This document shows positions 1 through 12,269 of a stretch of 45,870 nt of DNA, one piece after another. Both the position numbers and the translations under genes were made by a program. The notes beneath the pieces were generated by a model that worked only from the letters and a program-made list of their open reading frames with translations, was not told where the DNA came from and searched no databases. The first letter of the stretch is position 1. Each line of letters starts with the position of its first letter. The stretch comes from Domibacillus enclensis (GTDB lineage Bacteria; Bacillota; Bacilli; Bacillales; Domibacillaceae), in the NCBI RefSeq assembly GCF_900156125.1, contig NZ_FTLX01000014.1, positions 1-45,870 of the forward strand, read 5' to 3'.

Positions 1-97
1 GTCACACCCGTTCCCATCCCGAACACGGCAGTTAAGCTCTTCAGCGCCGATGGTAGTTGGGGGTCTCCCCCTGTGAGAGCAGGACGCCGCCTGGCAA
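1..97 (+). rRNA. rrf: 5S ribosomal RNA, 3' part
   Basis: The sequence matches the conserved Bacillus 5S rRNA from the loop ACCCGTTCCCATCCCGAAC through the closing GACGCCGCC stem. The first ~20 bases of the gene lie outside the window. It is the last gene of an upstream rRNA operon. The 3' end is set from the acceptor-like stem and could be off by two or three bases. Confidence 0.95.
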
Positions 98-103
98 CAA
101 GAG

Positions 104-136
104 AAAGAGATGACACTACGTCATCTCTTTTTTTTA
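104..136 (+). terminator. rRNA operon terminator
   Basis: A nine-base stem AGAGATGAC (106-114) pairs with GTCATCTCT (120-128) over a five-base loop and runs straight into a tract of about ten T. It sits just downstream of 5S, as expected for the intrinsic terminator of an rRNA operon. Confidence 0.9.
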
Positions 137-161
137 TATGTTGAAAAGGAGATCTGATGAA

Positions 162-1565
162 ATGAATCATTCTTCCATGCCGATGATCGATGCATTACAG
201 AAGCATATACAGAAAGATCCTGTTTCTTTTCATGTTCCGGGACATAAAAACGGATTGCTGGCCTCATGGACGGATCTTTCGTTGGACGTAACTGAGCTCA
301 CAGGTCTTGACGATCTTCATGCGCCGGAAAGCTGTATCAAACAAGCGGAAACGCTGCTGGCTGACGTGTATGATGCACATGAAAGCAAATTTCTGGTGAA
401 CGGGAGTACAGTAGGAAACCTGGCGATGATCTTAGGGACCATTTCCATAGGAGATACTGTACTGGTTCAGCGCAATTGCCATAAATCTATTTTAAATGCG
501 TTAAAGATGGCAGAAGCTTATCCGGTATTTCTTCAGCCAAAAATGGACGATCGAACAAAAACGGCCGTTCTGATGTCAGCTGATACGCTGACACAAGCAT
601 TTAAAGCCTACCCGGAAAGCAAAGTCGTCATTTTTACGTATCCGACGTATTATGGAATGACTGGCTCTTTTCAAGAACTGGCGGCCATCGCGCGGTCACA
701 TGGAGCGCTGGTGCTTGTTGATGAAGCACATGGAGCTCATTTGAGTGCACAGGTGATTCCTCAAGTGAAAAGTGCGCTGCAGATGGGGGCTGATCTCGTC
801 GTGCAGTCTGCGCATAAAATGCTGCCGGCAATGACAATGGGCGCATTTCTTCATATTCAATCGGAAGACATTGACCGGGAAAGGATTCATTTTTATTTGC
901 AGGCGCTACAGTCCAGCAGCCCGTCCTATCCGATTATGGCATCACTTGACTTTGCCCGTTCGTATCTCGCTTTATACAGCCAGGCGGATTATGCGTATGC
1001 GCTGAAGGTGAAACGGAACATTGTTCAGCTTCTTCAATCAAAGGGGCTTGTATGCCTGTCAGTCGATGATCCGTTTAAACTGCTGGTAAGAGCAAATGGC
1101 TTAACCGGGTTTGGCCTGCAAGCGCTGCTTGAGGAAAAGGGTGTGTATGCGGAATTAGCTGATCCGTATCAAGTGCTGCTTATTTTTCCTCTGTTAAAAG
1201 AAGGGGAAGCTTCGTTTGAGCAGAAGCTGGCAGAAAAACTGTTCTCTTTCGTTTTGCCTGATGATCGGCTGGCGGTGCCGTTTTTAGACGTTCCTCCATC
1301 TGATCGTGTAACGGTGCTCTCATTGCCTTATAATGAGCATAAGCAGCACCAGAAAGAAGCCGTGTCGTTTACAGAAGCGGTGGGCAGCATCGCAGCAGAG
1401 ATGATTATTCCGTATCCGCCGGGCATCCCGCTCGTCATGGAAGGCGAATGCTTATCGGATGCGCATATTCAGGCGATTCAATGGCTGCAGGAGAATGGAG
1501 CCCGTTTTCACGGTGGACACCAATTAACGGAACAAAAGATTGTTGTTTTTCGGAAGGAGAATTGA
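162..1565 (+). CDS. yaaO: PLP-dependent Orn/Lys/Arg decarboxylase family protein (YaaO-like)
   Basis: A 467-residue fold-type I PLP enzyme of the ornithine/lysine/arginine decarboxylase family. The N-terminal signature FHVPGHKNG (23-31), the phosphate-binding GST (81-83), DEAHG (187-191) and the SAHKMLPA motif carrying the Schiff-base lysine K219 are all present. Length is close to the ~480 residues of B. subtilis YaaO, whose substrate is not firmly known, so I name the family and not a reaction. The ATG at 162 is chosen because AAAAGGAG lies 10 bases upstream; an in-frame ATG at 138 overlaps the terminator T tract and has no ribosome binding site. The gene starts only 26 bases after the rRNA terminator, which leaves no room for a normal promoter. 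It is immediately followed by tmk. Confidence 0.88.
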   Translation: MNHSSMPMIDALQKHIQKDPVSFHVPGHKNGLLASWTDLSLDVTELTGLDDLHAPESCIKQAETLLADVYDAHESKFLVNGSTVGNLAMILGTISIGDTVLVQRNCHKSILNALKMAEAYPVFLQPKMDDRTKTAVLMSADTLTQAFKAYPESKVVIFTYPTYYGMTGSFQELAAIARSHGALVLVDEAHGAHLSAQVIPQVKSALQMGADLVVQSAHKMLPAMTMGAFLHIQSEDIDRERIHFYLQALQSSSPSYPIMASLDFARSYLALYSQADYAYALKVKRNIVQLLQSKGLVCLSVDDPFKLLVRANGLTGFGLQALLEEKGVYAELADPYQVLLIFPLLKEGEASFEQKLAEKLFSFVLPDDRLAVPFLDVPPSDRVTVLSLPYNEHKQHQKEAVSFTEAVGSIAAEMIIPYPPGIPLVMEGECLSDAHIQAIQWLQENGARFHGGHQLTEQKIVVFRKEN

Positions 1566-1566
1566 T

Positions 1567-2193
1567 ATGTCAGGACTATTTATTACAATAGAAGGACCCG
1601 AGGGAGCCGGTAAAACGACCGTCCTCGACCGAATTGTCAAAGAGCTTGAGCGAAGAAAGCTGCCGATTATTCAGACAAGAGAGCCGGGCGGGATTGCGAT
1701 TGCGGAACAAATCCGCTCGGTCATTTTAAATAAAGAAAACACAGCGATGGATGCGCGGACGGAAGCTCTTTTATATGCGGCTGCCCGCCGCCAGCATTTA
1801 GTAGAGAAAGTCATCCCCGCACTTCAAGCGGGAGCAATCGTCCTGTGTGACCGGTTTGTGGACAGCTCTCTCGCTTATCAAGGAGAGGCGAGAGGACTCG
1901 GAATGCACGAGGTCGGCTCGATCAATGACTTTGCGATTGATGGCGTCATGCCTTCATTAACACTGCTATTTGATGTAAGGCCGGAGGTAGGTCTTGCGCG
2001 TATTCATCAGCATGACGGCCGAGAGGTGAACCGGCTGGACCTGGAAGACCTTTCTTTTCATGAAAAGGTGAGAAAAGCTTATTTAAAGCTCGCCGAAGCA
2101 AACAAGAACCGAATGGTCATCATTGACGCGGAACAGGAAGAAGAACGCGTTTTTCAGGATGCACTTGCCGAAATTGAAAAAGTACTCGGCTAA
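1567..2193 (+). CDS. tmk: thymidylate kinase
   Basis: A 208-residue dTMP kinase, which phosphorylates dTMP to dTDP in the cytosol for DNA synthesis. Visible motifs are the P-loop GPEGAGKTT (10-18), TREPGG (37-42) and the [12 protein letters not shown] substrate motif (95-106). The start ATG at 1567 has AAGGAG seven bases upstream, located inside the last codons of the preceding decarboxylase gene; only one base separates the two genes, so they are probably cotranscribed. Length agrees with the family (about 210). Confidence 0.97.
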   Translation: MSGLFITIEGPEGAGKTTVLDRIVKELERRKLPIIQTREPGGIAIAEQIRSVILNKENTAMDARTEALLYAAARRQHLVEKVIPALQAGAIVLCDRFVDSSLAYQGEARGLGMHEVGSINDFAIDGVMPSLTLLFDVRPEVGLARIHQHDGREVNRLDLEDLSFHEKVRKAYLKLAEANKNRMVIIDAEQEEERVFQDALAEIEKVLG

Positions 2194-2568
<375 letters not shown>

Positions 2569-2582
2569 AGGGCGTGGATCAC

Positions 2583-3590
2583 GTGTCTAATTCGTGGAAA
2601 GAAGCAGAAGAGCGCCAGCCGGTTGTGATGAGGATGATTGAAAACAGCCTGCTGCGCGATCGTGTCGCTCATGCCTATTTGTTTGAAGGAGATCCGGGTA
2701 CAGGCAAAAAAGCAACGGCGCTCCTTTTTGCCAAAAGCTTGTTTTGCCTCCAGCCGGAGGAACAAACAAAGCCGTGCAACTCGTGCATTAACTGCCGCCG
2801 GATTGAGCACGGGAACCATCCGGATCTTCACTTGATTGAGCCGGATGGCTTGTCGATCAAAAAAGAACAAATCCAGTTTTTGCAGCAGGAGTTTAAGAAA
2901 ACAGCGGTTGAATCAAGCTGGAAAGTATATATTATTAATCAGGCGGATAAAATGACGGCCAGCGCGGCGAACAGCTTGCTTAAGTTTTTAGAGGAGCCGT
3001 CCGCCAACACGGTCGCCTTTTTATTAACAGAACAAATGAATCGTGTGCTGCCGACGATTTTATCCCGCTGTCAGCAGCTGACATTTAAGCCGATGGACTC
3101 GAATGAGCTGAAGCAGCGGCTGATTGAGCGTGAAATCAGCATTCCAATGGCTTCTGTTGTGTCGAAGCTGACCAATCACCAGGAAGAAGCGATTGAATGG
3201 GCAAAGGATGAGTGGTTTGCACAGGCGCGTTCAATAGTGTTAAAATTGTATGAAGGTCTAAAAGGCGGAGGGCTGTCGGCCATTGTTTCGCTTTCAGAAG
3301 ACTTTCATTCACATTTTAAAGAGAAACAGCAGGTCAGTCTTGCCCTTGATCTTTTCGTTTTGATCCATAGGGATTTGCTTTCCATTATGACTGATGAGCA
3401 AGACAGTCTGGCATTTCCTGATCGTCTCGCCATGCTACAACAGGACGCATTGCCGTTATCTGCGGAACAGCTTGCAGAACGGATGGCGTTCATTTTAGAA
3501 GCGAAACGAAAACTCAACAGCAACATGAATCAGCAGCTGCTGATGGAGCAGCTTTTGTTAAAGTTACAGGGGGGACACGCCTTTGTGTAA
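2583..3590 (+). CDS. holB: DNA polymerase III delta' subunit
   Basis: A 335-residue AAA+ clamp-loader subunit, which helps load the sliding clamp DnaN during replication. The N-terminal half shows the P-loop GDPGTGKKAT (36-45), a four-cysteine zinc knuckle (C55, C65, C68, C71) and the SRC motif (161-163) typical of delta' and tau/gamma subunits. The GTG at 2583 is chosen over an in-frame GTG at 2574, because AAAGGG (2567-2572) is ten bases before 2583 but only one base before 2574, and because the protein then begins like B. subtilis HolB. It overlaps ricT by eight bases. Confidence 0.94.
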   Translation: MSNSWKEAEERQPVVMRMIENSLLRDRVAHAYLFEGDPGTGKKATALLFAKSLFCLQPEEQTKPCNSCINCRRIEHGNHPDLHLIEPDGLSIKKEQIQFLQQEFKKTAVESSWKVYIINQADKMTASAANSLLKFLEEPSANTVAFLLTEQMNRVLPTILSRCQQLTFKPMDSNELKQRLIEREISIPMASVVSKLTNHQEEAIEWAKDEWFAQARSIVLKLYEGLKGGGLSAIVSLSEDFHSHFKEKQQVSLALDLFVLIHRDLLSIMTDEQDSLAFPDRLAMLQQDALPLSAEQLAERMAFILEAKRKLNSNMNQQLLMEQLLLKLQGGHAFV

Positions 3591-4410
3591 TGTAGTAGGT
3601 GTACGCTTTAAACAAGCGGGTAAAATATATTATTTTGATCCGGGAGATCTCAGCATTCAGCTTGAGGACCATGTCATTGTGGAAACGGTCCGCGGCGTTG
3701 AATATGGGCATGTCGTTGTCGGACCAAGAGAAGTCGATGAAGATGATGTTGTTCTGCCATTGAAGAAAGTGATTCGCACAGCTGACCAGAAGGACCGCCT
3801 GGCGGTTCAGGAAAACAGTGAGGCAGCGATTCATGCGTTTGATACATGCACAAGCAAGATTTCTGAGCACAAGCTTGATATGAAGCTTGTCGATGTGGAA
3901 TATACATTTGACCGCAACAAGGTTATTTTTTATTTCACAGCGGATGGGCGCGTTGATTTCCGCGAGCTGGTAAAGGATTTAGCGTCTATTTTCAGAACAC
4001 GGATTGAGCTGCGCCAGATTGGTGTTCGCGATGAAGCGAAAATGCTTGGCGGTATTGGACCGTGCGGACGGATGCTTTGCTGCTCTACTTTTTTAGGTGA
4101 CTTTGAGCCGGTGTCCATTAAGATGGCGAAGGATCAAAACCTGTCCTTGAATCCGGCAAAGATTTCTGGACTGTGTGGACGTCTGATGTGCTGTCTGAAG
4201 TATGAAAACGATGAATATGAAGATGCGCGCCGTGAACTGCCGGATGTGGGCCAGAGAGTACAAACACCAAGCGGCAACGGCCGTGTAACCGGGTTGAATG
4301 TTTTGGAAAGGCTCGTACAGGTGCACATCCCGGAATTAGAACGGACGCTTGAATTCTCATCAGATGAGATCGGGAAAGAAGGAGCCGTTTCTGTGAAAGC
4401 AGGTGATTGA
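3583..4410 (+). CDS. ricT: RNase Y specificity / Y-complex protein RicT (YaaT, PSP1 family)
   Basis: A 275-residue PSP1-domain protein, identical in length to B. subtilis YaaT/RicT. RicT with RicA and RicF forms an iron-sulfur complex that directs RNase Y mRNA maturation and supports sporulation and competence. The cysteines expected to hold the cluster are present: GPCGRMLCC (C161, C166, C167) and GLCGRLMCC (C198, C203, C204). The start is a TTG at 3583, supported by the run AGGGGGG about eight bases upstream and by the conserved N-terminus NVVGVRFK. It overlaps the end of holB by eight bases, implying translational coupling. Confidence 0.95.
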   Translation: MCNVVGVRFKQAGKIYYFDPGDLSIQLEDHVIVETVRGVEYGHVVVGPREVDEDDVVLPLKKVIRTADQKDRLAVQENSEAAIHAFDTCTSKISEHKLDMKLVDVEYTFDRNKVIFYFTADGRVDFRELVKDLASIFRTRIELRQIGVRDEAKMLGGIGPCGRMLCCSTFLGDFEPVSIKMAKDQNLSLNPAKISGLCGRLMCCLKYENDEYEDARRELPDVGQRVQTPSGNGRVTGLNVLERLVQVHIPELERTLEFSSDEIGKEGAVSVKAGD

Positions 4411-4414
4411 TGCG

Positions 4415-4777
4415 GTGGAAAAGTTAGATAAAAAAGGCATTTTTGACTCAGTCAGCCACATGGAGCTTCAAATAGGAGAGCTTTATCAGCAGCTCGGTGA
4501 AGTGAAAATGCAGCTGGCTGAAATCCTGGAAGAAAACAATTCACTGACGCTTGAGAATGATCATCTGCGCCGCCGCCTTGAGGAGCTGGAGCGTGATCAG
4601 GGGCGAAAACCGTCAGGAGCTGTGAATGTACAGGCACGCGGAGCGGATATCGGTGAAGGGTACGATAATCTGGCCCGTTTGTATCAGGAAGGCTTCCACA
4701 TTTGCAGTGTGCATTTTGGCAGCCCGCGCAAGGATGAAGACTGTTTGTTTTGTTTATCCTTTTTAAATAAAAAATAA
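4415..4777 (+). CDS. yabA: replication initiation control protein YabA
   Basis: A 120-residue protein that restrains DnaA and binds DnaN in Bacillus, limiting re-initiation of replication. The N-terminal half (about 10-60) is a leucine- and glutamate-rich coiled coil; the C-terminal domain carries the zinc ligands H95, C97, H100, C110 and C113 and ends in [14 protein letters not shown] 4415 is chosen because AGGTGAT lies seven bases upstream and the product then aligns with the B. subtilis start; GTG 4403 is an in-frame alternative. It follows ricT by four bases. Confidence 0.93.
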   Translation: MEKLDKKGIFDSVSHMELQIGELYQQLGEVKMQLAEILEENNSLTLENDHLRRRLEELERDQGRKPSGAVNVQARGADIGEGYDNLARLYQEGFHICSVHFGSPRKDEDCLFCLSFLNKK

Positions 4778-4784
4778 AAAAAGA

Positions 4785-4819
4785 GTGAAGCCTTCCTTTT
4801 CATGAGGAAGGTTCTTTTG
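4785..4819 (+). terminator. probable terminator after yabA
   Basis: CCTTCCT (4791-4797) pairs with AGGAAGG (4805-4811) and is followed by TTCTTTTG, a short interrupted T tract. It may be leaky, which would let darA-yabA transcripts continue into trmN6. Confidence 0.6.
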
Positions 4820-4839
4820 TGCAAAGGGAGTACCATGGT

Positions 4840-5604
4840 ATGGTTGAATTAAAGCATGATGAGCGGCTTGATTATTTGCTGGCGGAGGAGCTGCGGATCA
4901 TTCAAAGTCCGTCCGTTTTTTCATTTTCACTGGATGCTGTGCTATTAGCCCGGTTTGCGTCTGTCTCTAAATCGCGGGGCTCTATCGTCGATCTCTGTGC
5001 AGGAAATGGCGTGGTACCGCTGTTAATGTCAGCGAGAACGAGCATGCCGATCACCGGGGTGGAAATACAGGAGCGCCTGTACGATATGGCCATTCGCAGT
5101 GTGGACTACAACAAGCTTCAGCACCAGATCCATATGGTGCATGACGATTTAAAGCAAGCGCCTGATTTCCTCGGGAAGGAAAAGCATACGCTCGTCACAT
5201 GCAATCCGCCGTATTTTTCAACAGCGTCTAAAAATGAAATAAATCCGAACGAGCATTTCGCCATTGCCCGCCACGAAATTATGTGCACACTCGAAGACTG
5301 CATTCAATCGGCTTCGCGTCTGTTAAAGCAGGGCGGCAAAGCGGCGTTCGTTCACCGGCCGGGCCGCCTGCTGGATATTGTGACATTGATGAGGGCCTAC
5401 CGGATAGAGCCGAAGCGCATCCGATTTGTGTATCCGAAAGCAGGCAACAAAGAAGCGAATACCGTTTTGGTTGAAGGCATTAAAGACGGGGCGCCTGATT
5501 TGAAAATTTTGCCGCCGCTTTTCGTTTATGATGAAAAAGGCGATTATACAGAGGAAGTGAGGACCCTCTTATATGGAGATGAGCCACCATTTTTACGTTC
5601 TTAA
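4840..5604 (+). CDS. trmN6: tRNA1(Val) (adenine-N6)-methyltransferase family protein (YabB)
   Basis: A 254-residue class I SAM-dependent methyltransferase. Motif I is [12 protein letters not shown] (51-62) and the N6-adenine catalytic motif NPPYF is at 122-126. In E. coli the family member TrmN6 methylates A37 of tRNA-Val; the Bacillus protein is assigned by homology. The ATG at 4840 has AAAGGGAG nine bases upstream; a GTG at 4819 would place that site inside the gene. The last 32 bases overlap yazA. Confidence 0.88.
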   Translation: MVELKHDERLDYLLAEELRIIQSPSVFSFSLDAVLLARFASVSKSRGSIVDLCAGNGVVPLLMSARTSMPITGVEIQERLYDMAIRSVDYNKLQHQIHMVHDDLKQAPDFLGKEKHTLVTCNPPYFSTASKNEINPNEHFAIARHEIMCTLEDCIQSASRLLKQGGKAAFVHRPGRLLDIVTLMRAYRIEPKRIRFVYPKAGNKEANTVLVEGIKDGAPDLKILPPLFVYDEKGDYTEEVRTLLYGDEPPFLRS

Positions 5605-5854
5605 GTGCAAGGACGGCTCTCTTTATGCCGGGTATACAAACGATGTACCCAAGCGTTTGAGTACCCATAACGCGGGAAAAGGAGCAAAGTATACGCGCGC
5701 CCGGCTGCCTGTTGCGCTTATTCACCATGAATCGTTTGAAACAAAGCAGGAAGCGATGCGTGCAGAATACGCTTTTAAACAGCTTCCGCGCCGGAAAAAA
5801 GAAGCGTATTTAAAGAAAAGGGGTGTGGCGGTTGAATTCGCAGAAAAGCTTTGA
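5573..5854 (+). CDS. yazA: GIY-YIG domain protein YazA
   Basis: A 93-residue single-domain GIY-YIG nuclease-fold protein of the UPF0213/YazA family. The FYV...YAGYTND core (7-24), R28 and E65 correspond to the catalytic residues of GIY-YIG nucleases. Its cellular substrate is unknown. The start ATG at 5573 lies within trmN6; a second ATG at 5579 is possible. The end overlaps rsmI by 23 bases, so trmN6, yazA and rsmI form one compact operon, as in B. subtilis. Confidence 0.92.
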   Translation: MEMSHHFYVLKCKDGSLYAGYTNDVPKRLSTHNAGKGAKYTRARLPVALIHHESFETKQEAMRAEYAFKQLPRRKKEAYLKKRGVAVEFAEKL

Positions 5855-6704
5855 TAAAGAAGAAGGGCTGCTGTATCTCGTTCCGGTGCCTATCGGGAAT
5901 TTAGAGGATATCACTATACGAGCTATTCGCATCATGAAGGAAGCCGACGTGATTGCGGCAGAAGATACCCGCAATACAAAAAAGCTGTGCAATTACTTTG
6001 AGATTGCGACACCGGTCGTCAGCTACCATGAACATAGCAGTGAAGCGGCAGGCCGAAAGCTGATTGACCGCATTTTGGGCGGGGAAACAGTGGCGCTTGT
6101 CAGCGATGCCGGCACCCCGTGTATTTCCGATCCGGGTCACGATCTTGTTCTGATGGCCATTGAATCGAGCGTAAGCGTCGTGCCGCTTCCAGGTGCTAAT
6201 GCGGCGGTGACCGCTTTAATTGCATCCGGCCTGACGCCTCAGCCGTTTTACTTTTACGGCTTTTTAAGCCGAGGCAAAAAAGAAAAGAAAAACGAGCTTG
6301 AGAAGCTGGCAGGTATGCAGCATACATTTATTTTATACGAGTCGCCGCATCGCTTAAAAGAAACACTTGCCTTAATGGAAGAATATCTTGGAGCAGAACG
6401 GAGAATCGTCTTAAGCCGCGAGCTGACGAAAAAGTTTGAAGAATTTTTGCGCGGAACGATTGAGGAAGCAGTGAAATGGTCGGCCGAATCAGAGATTCGA
6501 GGCGAGTTTTGCTTAATTGTTGAAGGCAGCGGCAAAGAGCCGGCTGCAGAAGCAGAAGTGAGCTGGTGGCAGGACTTGTCCGTTGAAGCGCACGTGGATC
6601 ATTACGTCGACGAAAAAGGCTTGAAGTCAAAAGAAGCCATCAAGCAGGTGGCAAAGGACCGAAATGTACCCAAGCGGGACGTGTACGCTGCTTACCATAT
6701 ATGA
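5832..6704 (+). CDS. rsmI: 16S rRNA (cytidine1402-2'-O)-methyltransferase
   Basis: A 290-residue RsmI, which 2'-O-methylates C1402 in the decoding centre of 16S rRNA. It belongs to the tetrapyrrole-methylase fold: [13 protein letters not shown] near residue 15-28, [12 protein letters not shown] near 92-104 and LPGANA are all present. A TTG at 5832 is taken as start since AAAGGGG (5817-5823) lies eight bases upstream; the in-frame GTG at 5823 overlaps that site. The product then begins like B. subtilis YabC. Confidence 0.94.
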   Translation: MNSQKSFDKEEGLLYLVPVPIGNLEDITIRAIRIMKEADVIAAEDTRNTKKLCNYFEIATPVVSYHEHSSEAAGRKLIDRILGGETVALVSDAGTPCISDPGHDLVLMAIESSVSVVPLPGANAAVTALIASGLTPQPFYFYGFLSRGKKEKKNELEKLAGMQHTFILYESPHRLKETLALMEEYLGAERRIVLSRELTKKFEEFLRGTIEEAVKWSAESEIRGEFCLIVEGSGKEPAAEAEVSWWQDLSVEAHVDHYVDEKGLKSKEAIKQVAKDRNVPKRDVYAAYHI

Positions 6705-6735
6705 AAAAAAGGTGCCTGTTTGAGGCACCTTTTTG
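6705..6735. terminator. bidirectional terminator between rsmI and abrB
   Basis: AAAAAGGTGCC (about 6706-6716) pairs with GGCACCTTTTT (6724-6734). A-rich on one side and T-rich on the other, it can serve both convergent genes. Confidence 0.9.
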
Positions 6736-6742
6736 TGTGATC

Positions 6743-7027
6743 TTATTTTCCTTTTGCAAACGCGTCTTCGATTTCTTTCATCAAAATCTCAGCGCCTTCG
6801 TGGCTAAGGATTAGTTTGCCGTCAGCAAGCTTAATGTTGTCATCTGATACTTCGCCTGTTACCTGGCAAGTCATGCTTGGCTTGTACTTTTTCAAGATGA
6901 TTTTGTCGTCATCTACATAAATTTCCAAAGCGTCTTTTTCAGCGATGCCTAAAGTGCGGCGCAATTCGATTGGAATAACAACCCGTCCTAATTCGTCTAC
7001 CTTACGTACAATTCCTGTTGATTTCAT
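6743..7027 (-). CDS. abrB: transition state regulator AbrB
   Basis: A 94-residue SpoVT/AbrB-fold DNA-binding protein, nearly identical to B. subtilis AbrB through its first 70 residues (KSTGIVRKVDELGRVVIP, then LGIAEKDALEIY). AbrB represses many stationary-phase and sporulation genes during growth, including spoVG. The C-terminal multimerisation domain is present but more divergent (ILMKEIEDAFAKGK). GAGAGGGG lies nine bases before the ATG. It is divergent from metG and has its own promoter with two Spo0A boxes, the classic switch for lowering AbrB when sporulation starts. Confidence 0.98.
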   Translation of the reverse strand: MKSTGIVRKVDELGRVVIPIELRRTLGIAEKDALEIYVDDDKIILKKYKPSMTCQVTGEVSDDNIKLADGKLILSHEGAEILMKEIEDAFAKGK

Positions 7028-7084
7028 TTAAAAAAACCCCTCTCTAATATATGTGCTTTATCCAAATGGCCTTGTATACATTCA

Positions 7085-7101
7085 TTCGTCAGCATTCGAC
7101 A
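7085..7101 (-). promoter_or_regulatory. tandem Spo0A boxes of abrB
   Basis: On the minus strand TGTCGAA (7095-7101) is followed ten bases later by TGACGAA (7085-7091). Both fit the 0A box TGNCGAA, are in the same orientation and one helical turn apart, and lie about 15-31 bases downstream of the predicted abrB start. In B. subtilis Spo0A~P represses abrB from boxes in this position. Confidence 0.88.
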
Positions 7102-7122
7102 AAATACTTACCCTATGACGTA

Positions 7123-7151
7123 ATTGTACCAAGTGTTGCCATAAACGTCAA
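7123..7151 (-). promoter_or_regulatory. abrB sigma-A promoter
   Basis: Read on the minus strand, TTGACG (7146-7151) and TACAAT (7123-7128) are separated by exactly 17 bases. The start of transcription would be near 7116, giving a ~90-base leader that contains the paired Spo0A boxes. Confidence 0.85.
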
Positions 7152-7216
7152 CAAATAAAATCTAATTCTTCAATTAACTGTAAAGGCTTCATCCCTTGAT
7201 AAATCAACGTTTTTAG

Positions 7217-9406
<2,190 letters not shown>

Positions 9407-9407
9407 T

Positions 9408-9423
9408 TGTTTCACGTGAAACA
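9408..9423. other. parS: parS centromere site
   Basis: TGTTTCACGTGAAACA is a perfect 16-base palindrome and an exact match to the ParB/Spo0J parS consensus. It lies in the short gap between metG and tatD. ParB loads here, spreads by CTP-dependent sliding and recruits SMC. Its presence supports an origin-proximal position for the window. Confidence 0.93.
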
Positions 9424-9437
9424 AAAGGTGGGATAAC

Positions 9438-10205
9438 ATGCTATTCGATACACATGTTCACTTAAATGCAGAACAATTTGAAGAAGATGTGGAAGAAGCA
9501 ATTCAGCGTGCAAAGGAAGCGGGCGTAAGCCGCATGGTGGTCGTCGGCTTTGACCGGCCGACCATTACCCGTGCAATAGAATTGGTTGAACAGCATGAAG
9601 CATTATATGCGGCCGTTGGCTGGCATCCAGTCGACGCGATTGATATGAAGGACGAGGATTTAGCGTGGATTGAAGAGCTGTCGTCACATCCGAAAGTCGT
9701 CGCGCTTGGAGAAATGGGTCTCGATTATCATTGGGACAAATCGCCGAAGGACGTACAAAAGGATGTGTTCCGCCGTCAAATCCGCCTGGCTAAAAAGGTC
9801 AATCTGCCAATTGTTATTCATAACCGCGATGCGACGCAGGATATTGTGGACATATTAAAAGAAGAAGAGGCAGCTGACGTGGGCGGCATTATGCACTGCT
9901 TCAGCGGCAGTGCTGAAACGGCGCTTGAATGTGTGAAAATGAATTTCTATATTTCACTGGGCGGTCCAGTCACGTTTAAAAATGCGAAAAAGCCGAAGGA
10001 AGTCGCCCAGGCGGTGCCGCTCGATAAGCTGCTGATCGAAACAGACTGTCCGTATTTAGCGCCTCATCCTTATCGGGGCAAACGCAATGAGCCGGCGTAT
10101 GTGAAGCTGGTGGCAGAAGAAATCGCAGCATTAAAAAACGTATCGTACGAGGAAGTGGCAGAGGCAACAATGCACAATGCCAATCGATTGTTTCAATTAC
10201 ATTAA
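9438..10205 (+). CDS. tatD: TatD family metal-dependent DNase
   Basis: A 255-residue TIM-barrel hydrolase of the TatD/YabD family. The metal ligands are visible: HVH (H6, H8), a glutamate in LGEMGLDYHW, histidines in VIHNRDA and MHCFSG, and the aspartate of ETDCPYLAPHPYRG. Family members are 3'-5' nucleases implicated in DNA repair. AAAGGTGGGA lies upstream of the ATG, just after parS. In B. subtilis yabE follows; here a terminator and rnmV follow directly. Confidence 0.93.
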   Translation: MLFDTHVHLNAEQFEEDVEEAIQRAKEAGVSRMVVVGFDRPTITRAIELVEQHEALYAAVGWHPVDAIDMKDEDLAWIEELSSHPKVVALGEMGLDYHWDKSPKDVQKDVFRRQIRLAKKVNLPIVIHNRDATQDIVDILKEEEAADVGGIMHCFSGSAETALECVKMNFYISLGGPVTFKNAKKPKEVAQAVPLDKLLIETDCPYLAPHPYRGKRNEPAYVKLVAEEIAALKNVSYEEVAEATMHNANRLFQLH

Positions 10206-10206
10206 G

Positions 10207-10236
10207 CAGGAGGCTCCCGGCAGCCTCCGCTTTTTT
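10207..10236 (+). terminator. terminator after tatD
   Basis: GGAGGCT (10209-10215) pairs with AGCCTCC (10222-10228) over a six-base loop, then GC and six T. It sits in the 49-base gap before rnmV. Confidence 0.85.
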
Positions 10237-10254
10237 ACATGCACGGGAGGGAAA

Positions 10255-11691
<1,437 letters not shown>

Positions 11692-11693
<2 letters not shown>

Positions 11694-11722
11694 ACTGCTC
11701 TGAAAAAAGAGCGGTTTTTTTT
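11692..11722 (+). terminator. terminator after rsmA
   Basis: AAACTGCTCT pairs with AGAGCGGTTT (one G-U pair) and leads into eight T. Confidence 0.85.
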
Positions 11723-11781
11723 ATTGAAGTGGGAAATACTAGCGTTATCGAAAAAAATCGGTATTTGGCGAGTAAAAGATA

Positions 11782-11810
11782 TTGACATTGATTGACGACG
11801 CTGATAAAAT
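11782..11810 (+). promoter_or_regulatory. veg upstream promoter (P1)
   Basis: Consensus TTGACA (11782-11787), 17-base spacer and TAAAAT (11805-11810). Confidence 0.75.
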
Positions 11811-11821
11811 ATTTTATTTGT

Positions 11822-11850
11822 TTGACTAAAATAACAGTTTGTGCTACACT
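11822..11850 (+). promoter_or_regulatory. veg downstream promoter (P2)
   Basis: TTGACT (11822-11827), 17-base spacer and TACACT (11845-11850), ending about 22 bases before the veg start codon. The region resembles the very strong B. subtilis veg promoter down to the ACATAGTGAGG-like start of the leader. Confidence 0.8.
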
Positions 11851-11872
11851 AAACATAGTGAGGTGGATGCAG

Positions 11873-12130
11873 ATGCCGAAAACATTAGCTGACATAAAGA
11901 AATCGCTTGATAGTCATTTAGGTAAAAGATTGATGTTGAAAGCAAATGGTGGACGACGTAAGACGATTGAGCGTTCCGGTATTTTGACGGAGACGTATCC
12001 TGCTGTTTTTGTCGTAGAACTTGATCAGGACGAGAATTCATTCGAACGCGTTTCATATAGCTACGCGGATGTGCTCACTGAAACAGTTGAACTGACATTT
12101 GAAGATGCAGCGGCAGGCAGCGCAGTATAA
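11873..12130 (+). CDS. veg: Veg protein (biofilm-related, conserved in Firmicutes)
   Basis: An 85-residue protein, strongly conserved with B. subtilis Veg over [20 protein letters not shown] and [23 protein letters not shown]. Veg is abundant in vegetative cells; in B. subtilis it has been linked to biofilm matrix expression and spore outgrowth, with the biochemical role unclear. AGGTGG lies six bases before ATG 11873; an in-frame ATG two codons earlier is less well spaced. The gene stands alone between its tandem promoters and a strong terminator. sspF, its usual downstream neighbour, is missing. Confidence 0.95.
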   Translation: MPKTLADIKKSLDSHLGKRLMLKANGGRRKTIERSGILTETYPAVFVVELDQDENSFERVSYSYADVLTETVELTFEDAAAGSAV

Positions 12131-12164
12131 ATAGCTTGCTTTTTTCATAAAGCAGCACACCGGG

Positions 12165-12213
12165 GAGCCGGCTCAGAAGATTCAAATCGAATCTTTTGAG
12201 CCGGCTCTTTTTC
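12165..12213 (+). terminator. strong terminator after veg
   Basis: A 19-base stem (12165-12183 with 12189-12207, one G-U pair) over a five-base loop is followed by TTTTTCTTT. One of the longest terminator stems in the window, as expected for a highly expressed gene. Confidence 0.93.
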
Positions 12214-12217
12214 TTTG

Positions 12218-12226
12218 TGATAAAAT
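12218..12226 (+). promoter_or_regulatory. candidate extended -10 promoter for ispE
   Basis: TGA then TAAAAT lies 44 bases before the ispE start, directly after the veg terminator. No clear -35. Confidence 0.35.
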
Positions 12227-12269
12227 AAGACAATAATTTATTGTGAAAACGCGAAGTAGGTGGAATGAA

